Source: Hyperoplus lanceolatus
Lineage: Eukaryota > Chordata > Actinopteri > Uranoscopiformes > Ammodytidae
Direction: 5' to 3'
Length of the DNA: 64,000 nucleotides
Assembly: GCA_026929865.2 (NCBI GenBank)
Contig: CM049416.1
Coordinates: 16,685,001-16,749,000, forward strand
Below the pieces are notes generated by a model. The model was not told the DNA's origin and ran no database searches. It worked only from the letters and a program-made list of their open reading frames with translations. Both the position numbers and the translations under genes were made by a program. Shown here piece by piece: positions 61,445-64,000 of this stretch; position 1 is the stretch's first letter; the number at the start of each line of letters is the position of its first letter.

Positions 61445-62568
61445 GGGGAAGGTGGGGTGATTTGTGCAACTTTTTACTCAAAGTGATTTTAAAGTGAGGC
61501 CTTGACAGTTATGTCTCCAACTCAAATATGTACATATATTTCAGGATGTTGTGCATCCCTGGCAATAAAAACTTTGGATCTGGAATAAACTGTTTAAGAA
61601 ATATAGCTTTCGGAAAAAAAGTTGTCTTGTCGCACAAATCACCCCACGTAGTGGGGTGATTTGTGCGTCATTGTGTCACAATGACAAAGTCACCATCATC
61701 ATCTTTCTGGCCATCTGAACTCTCATCAGTGGTGTCGTTAAGTGGAATTGAGATGTCACTCTCTCCTGAGCTACTGTAGACTATCACTTTCTTTTGGTGA
61801 CCAGCGTATACAGCCATGCCACTGGCACAACTCTCAGAAATGTACTTTGCACTAGTTGCTCCGTGCTTGTGGAACCAACTGCCACCTGACAAATGTGATT
61901 CCCCCTACATTTCTGCCTTTAAATCAAGGCTCAAAACCCATATGTACACCCTGGTGTTTCCTCCCCATTAACCTCTGCACTACTTACTTACCTCTGCACT
62001 ACTATCTGTGTTTATGTGGATGTATGGGCTTTACGTCTTTTATTTTGGTTATTGTTATTTTACCTTCATTGTTTACCTACTGAATGCACTATGTACAGCA
62101 CTTTGGACAGTGCAAACTGTCATAAATGTGCTTTTATAAATACATTTTACTTACTTACTTACTTATAACTCACCCAGGCCCTTGCGCACAAATCACCCCA
62201 TCCCCAGAATTTTGGATAATAGGCATGATGCAGCAATTTAGGGTTGACATTGTGCTAACTATATAGACTCAAAGTGTAGCATACCAAAGCACTAAAACAT
62301 GTGTCAAATGTTTTCAAACGTGTCTATAATTGTTCAGACACAATAATCAAAAAACCTTGATCATGGAAATTTTACTTTGAAAGGCAAAACACAGTTTTTT
62401 GAGCTTAAATGTGCTTATATCTTATTCCTTGTGTCTCCCTTCTTTACAGGATGAGTCAAATGGATGGCTCTTCTTAAATATGTGGTCACATTTCCAATTT
62501 CTTCCACGGTTTTCTAGAAACAAGGGGTTTTGCAACTTCCAAAATGCACAAATCACCCCACCTTCCCC
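61445..62568. mobile_element. TA-flanked DNA transposon (family G4, copy 3) with nested LINE tail
   Basis: Left terminus GGGGAAGGTGGGGTGATTTG and exact complement at the right end, TA at 61443-61444 and 62569-62570. Internal copies of GGGGTGATTTGTGCG/CGCACAAATCACCCC at about 61,630-61,668 and 62,190-62,205. A reverse-strand reading frame (about 61,850-61,668) encodes a serine/acid-rich peptide ending DDDGDFVIVTQ, perhaps a remnant of an element protein; not identified. Confidence 0.8.
61856..62165 (+). mobile_element. LINE 3' fragment inserted in G4 copy 3
   Basis: A degenerate end of a reverse-transcriptase ORF (readable as a WNQLPP-like stretch in a fish LINE C-terminus) followed by a 3' UTR and an (ACTT)n tail at about 62,145-62,165. 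The tail marks the 3' end; the 5' border is approximate. Confidence 0.5.
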
Positions 62569-62570
62569 TA

Positions 62571-64000
62571 CTAAGAATTTCAAATAAGGTTGCACAGGGC
62601 ATCTCAAACTTTGCTCCAACCGCCCTTCAAGTACCATTGTCCGTCCATACTAGCTTCCACACCCACGTTGCAAACAGTAAAACTAATGAAGGTAAGCTGA
62701 CGAAATTCACACATTGTATGGTTGAATAGTTGTTCTAAATGTTGTAATAGGTGTTGTTTGCATAGGATTCGTAGAAATTCGGGAAATATCGGCATGAAAA
62801 ATGCCAATATTTGAGCATACAAATATACTTCATTAAGACTAGGTCATATGGCATGTCAGTATGACGTTTTTTGTTTTTCTAGGGAGAAAGTGTGGATGAA
62901 GACCCCTGCAGATTTGAATTGAAGACCCCATTATTTGCACAAAGCATGTGCACACAACTTGAAATGACACAAGAAACCTACAGTAATATTCCAGATTGAT
63001 ACTTTGATATAGTTTGTAAAACAATGATTTTGGGTTGAAAATTATTTTCAGTCCAGCAATTTCAAGTTTCATTTTTACAATGCAGGGAAAAATAGTTATT
63101 TTCGCCAATCTGGGCCCAGAGCAGTGAAGACAGGCAGACAGACAGACTTGTACAGCACTCCTCTTTCGGTAAAAATGCCAACCTACATTATCTTGAGCTA
63201 CGAGAGCAGGGGGCACACACAAAAAAATCACCATCACAATCGCTTGAGTCTGCTTTACGCTATACTCACATTACAGCAAAATGCTTTGGTTTGGGCGGCC
63301 CACTGCCATTTATTTTCTGTGGCGTACGGAGAGAGGGCAGCACAATGCACGTCAATTTAGGAAGAGCTCAGAATGAAAAAAATTGGTTCCTCGAAAAATC
63401 AAACCTTGTGTGAGTATTATGACCAATGTTCATTTAGATAATAGTCTTTTCCAAAGCTAAGTCAGACATAGGATGGCAAGAAACACCACGGATGTAATAG
63501 ATCACTTGGATGGGGAATCCTGCGGGTCCCGAGACCTGGATATTTGGTTAACCACATCTGAACTAGAAGAATAGGTGGGGATGGGGGCTTAAGGGTTAGA
63601 GTTTGGGGGGGCTGCAAGTGTTTCTGGGAATATTAAAACAAACGCTTGTGAAGCATGGGAAGGCGCCGACTGATGAGGTCATGCAGAAGACATCATCTAA
63701 TAAAGCCCCCCAAATAGTACCTCCAAAAAACCGTCTAAATGTCAAGTGTGTTGTTGGGAGAGATTTATATCCCCCTCAGTGGTGCGGTATAGGGGAAGAG
63801 AGGACATGCCCCGTCTCAGATGAAAACTTCAGTAAACACTAAACTATTCCTCCAGTAGGATAGAGCCTTGTCGAAAAACTCTGGGCCTTGTTTCTTTTGC
63901 CCATGTGCAAATTCAGCCAGAGTGAGTTAGGCTGAGAAGAAGGAAAAAAATTAAAAATAAAAAAAAAAAAAAAAAAAAAACGAAAAAGTAAAAAACCCCC
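62571..64000. other. no gene seen; A-rich tract near the right end
   Basis: No exon recognised, although upstream nup37 exons would be expected in this direction. A poly(A) run lies at about 63,959-63,980. Confidence 0.4.

Noticed and set aside
61668..61892. Small independent gene ending DDDGDFVIVTQ
   Set aside because: It crosses the border between a LINE fragment and a DNA transposon, so it is at most a transposon remnant.

Overview
The window is nuclear DNA of a ray-finned fish, most likely a percomorph teleost. The evidence is vertebrate-type split genes, very dense (GT)n/(AC)n microsatellites, teleost-style SINE/LINE tails and MITEs, and a tyrosine hydroxylase 2 (th2) gene, a paralogue that fish keep and placental mammals lack. 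All gene models were built by reading exons by eye against the aromatic amino acid hydroxylase and NUP37 families; no alignment was run.

Layout. 1-28.8 kb: no gene seen; long non-coding DNA carrying DNA transposons (including a three-level nest at about 5.05-7.57 kb), LINE and SINE tails and many dinucleotide arrays. 28,847-46,568 (+): phenylalanine hydroxylase (pah), 13 coding exons, 461 codons, with introns full of MITEs, a hAT-like element and an ORF1-only LINE. 48,040-52,325 (+): th2, 12 coding exons, 476 codons, starting about 1 kb after the pah poly(A) signal. 52.9-58.0 kb: spacer with microsatellites and MITEs. 58,076-59,873 (-): the last five coding exons of nup37, convergent with th2 and running off the right side of the window. 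60-64 kb: more transposons; no upstream nup37 exon recognised.

The two hydroxylases belong to one family: non-haem iron, tetrahydrobiopterin-dependent enzymes. Pah makes tyrosine from phenylalanine; Th2 is predicted to turn tyrosine into L-DOPA, so the products of this tandem pair act in sequence. Their exon borders from the conserved VPWFP segment to the C-terminus match base for base in length, except one intron present only in th2. Nup37 is a WD-repeat nucleoporin of the Y complex, unrelated in function; PAH and NUP37 also lie in the same region of human chromosome 12q23.

Most unusual points: a GC-AG intron in th2; a pah acceptor that abuts a (TG)n array; three transposons whose internal repeats copy the word at their own termini; a LINE copy in pah intron 12 that preserves the empty site of a transposon at the left edge of the window; a 68-bp perfect palindrome in pah intron 3; and an ORF1-only LINE. 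I found no clearly new enzymatic or defence system.
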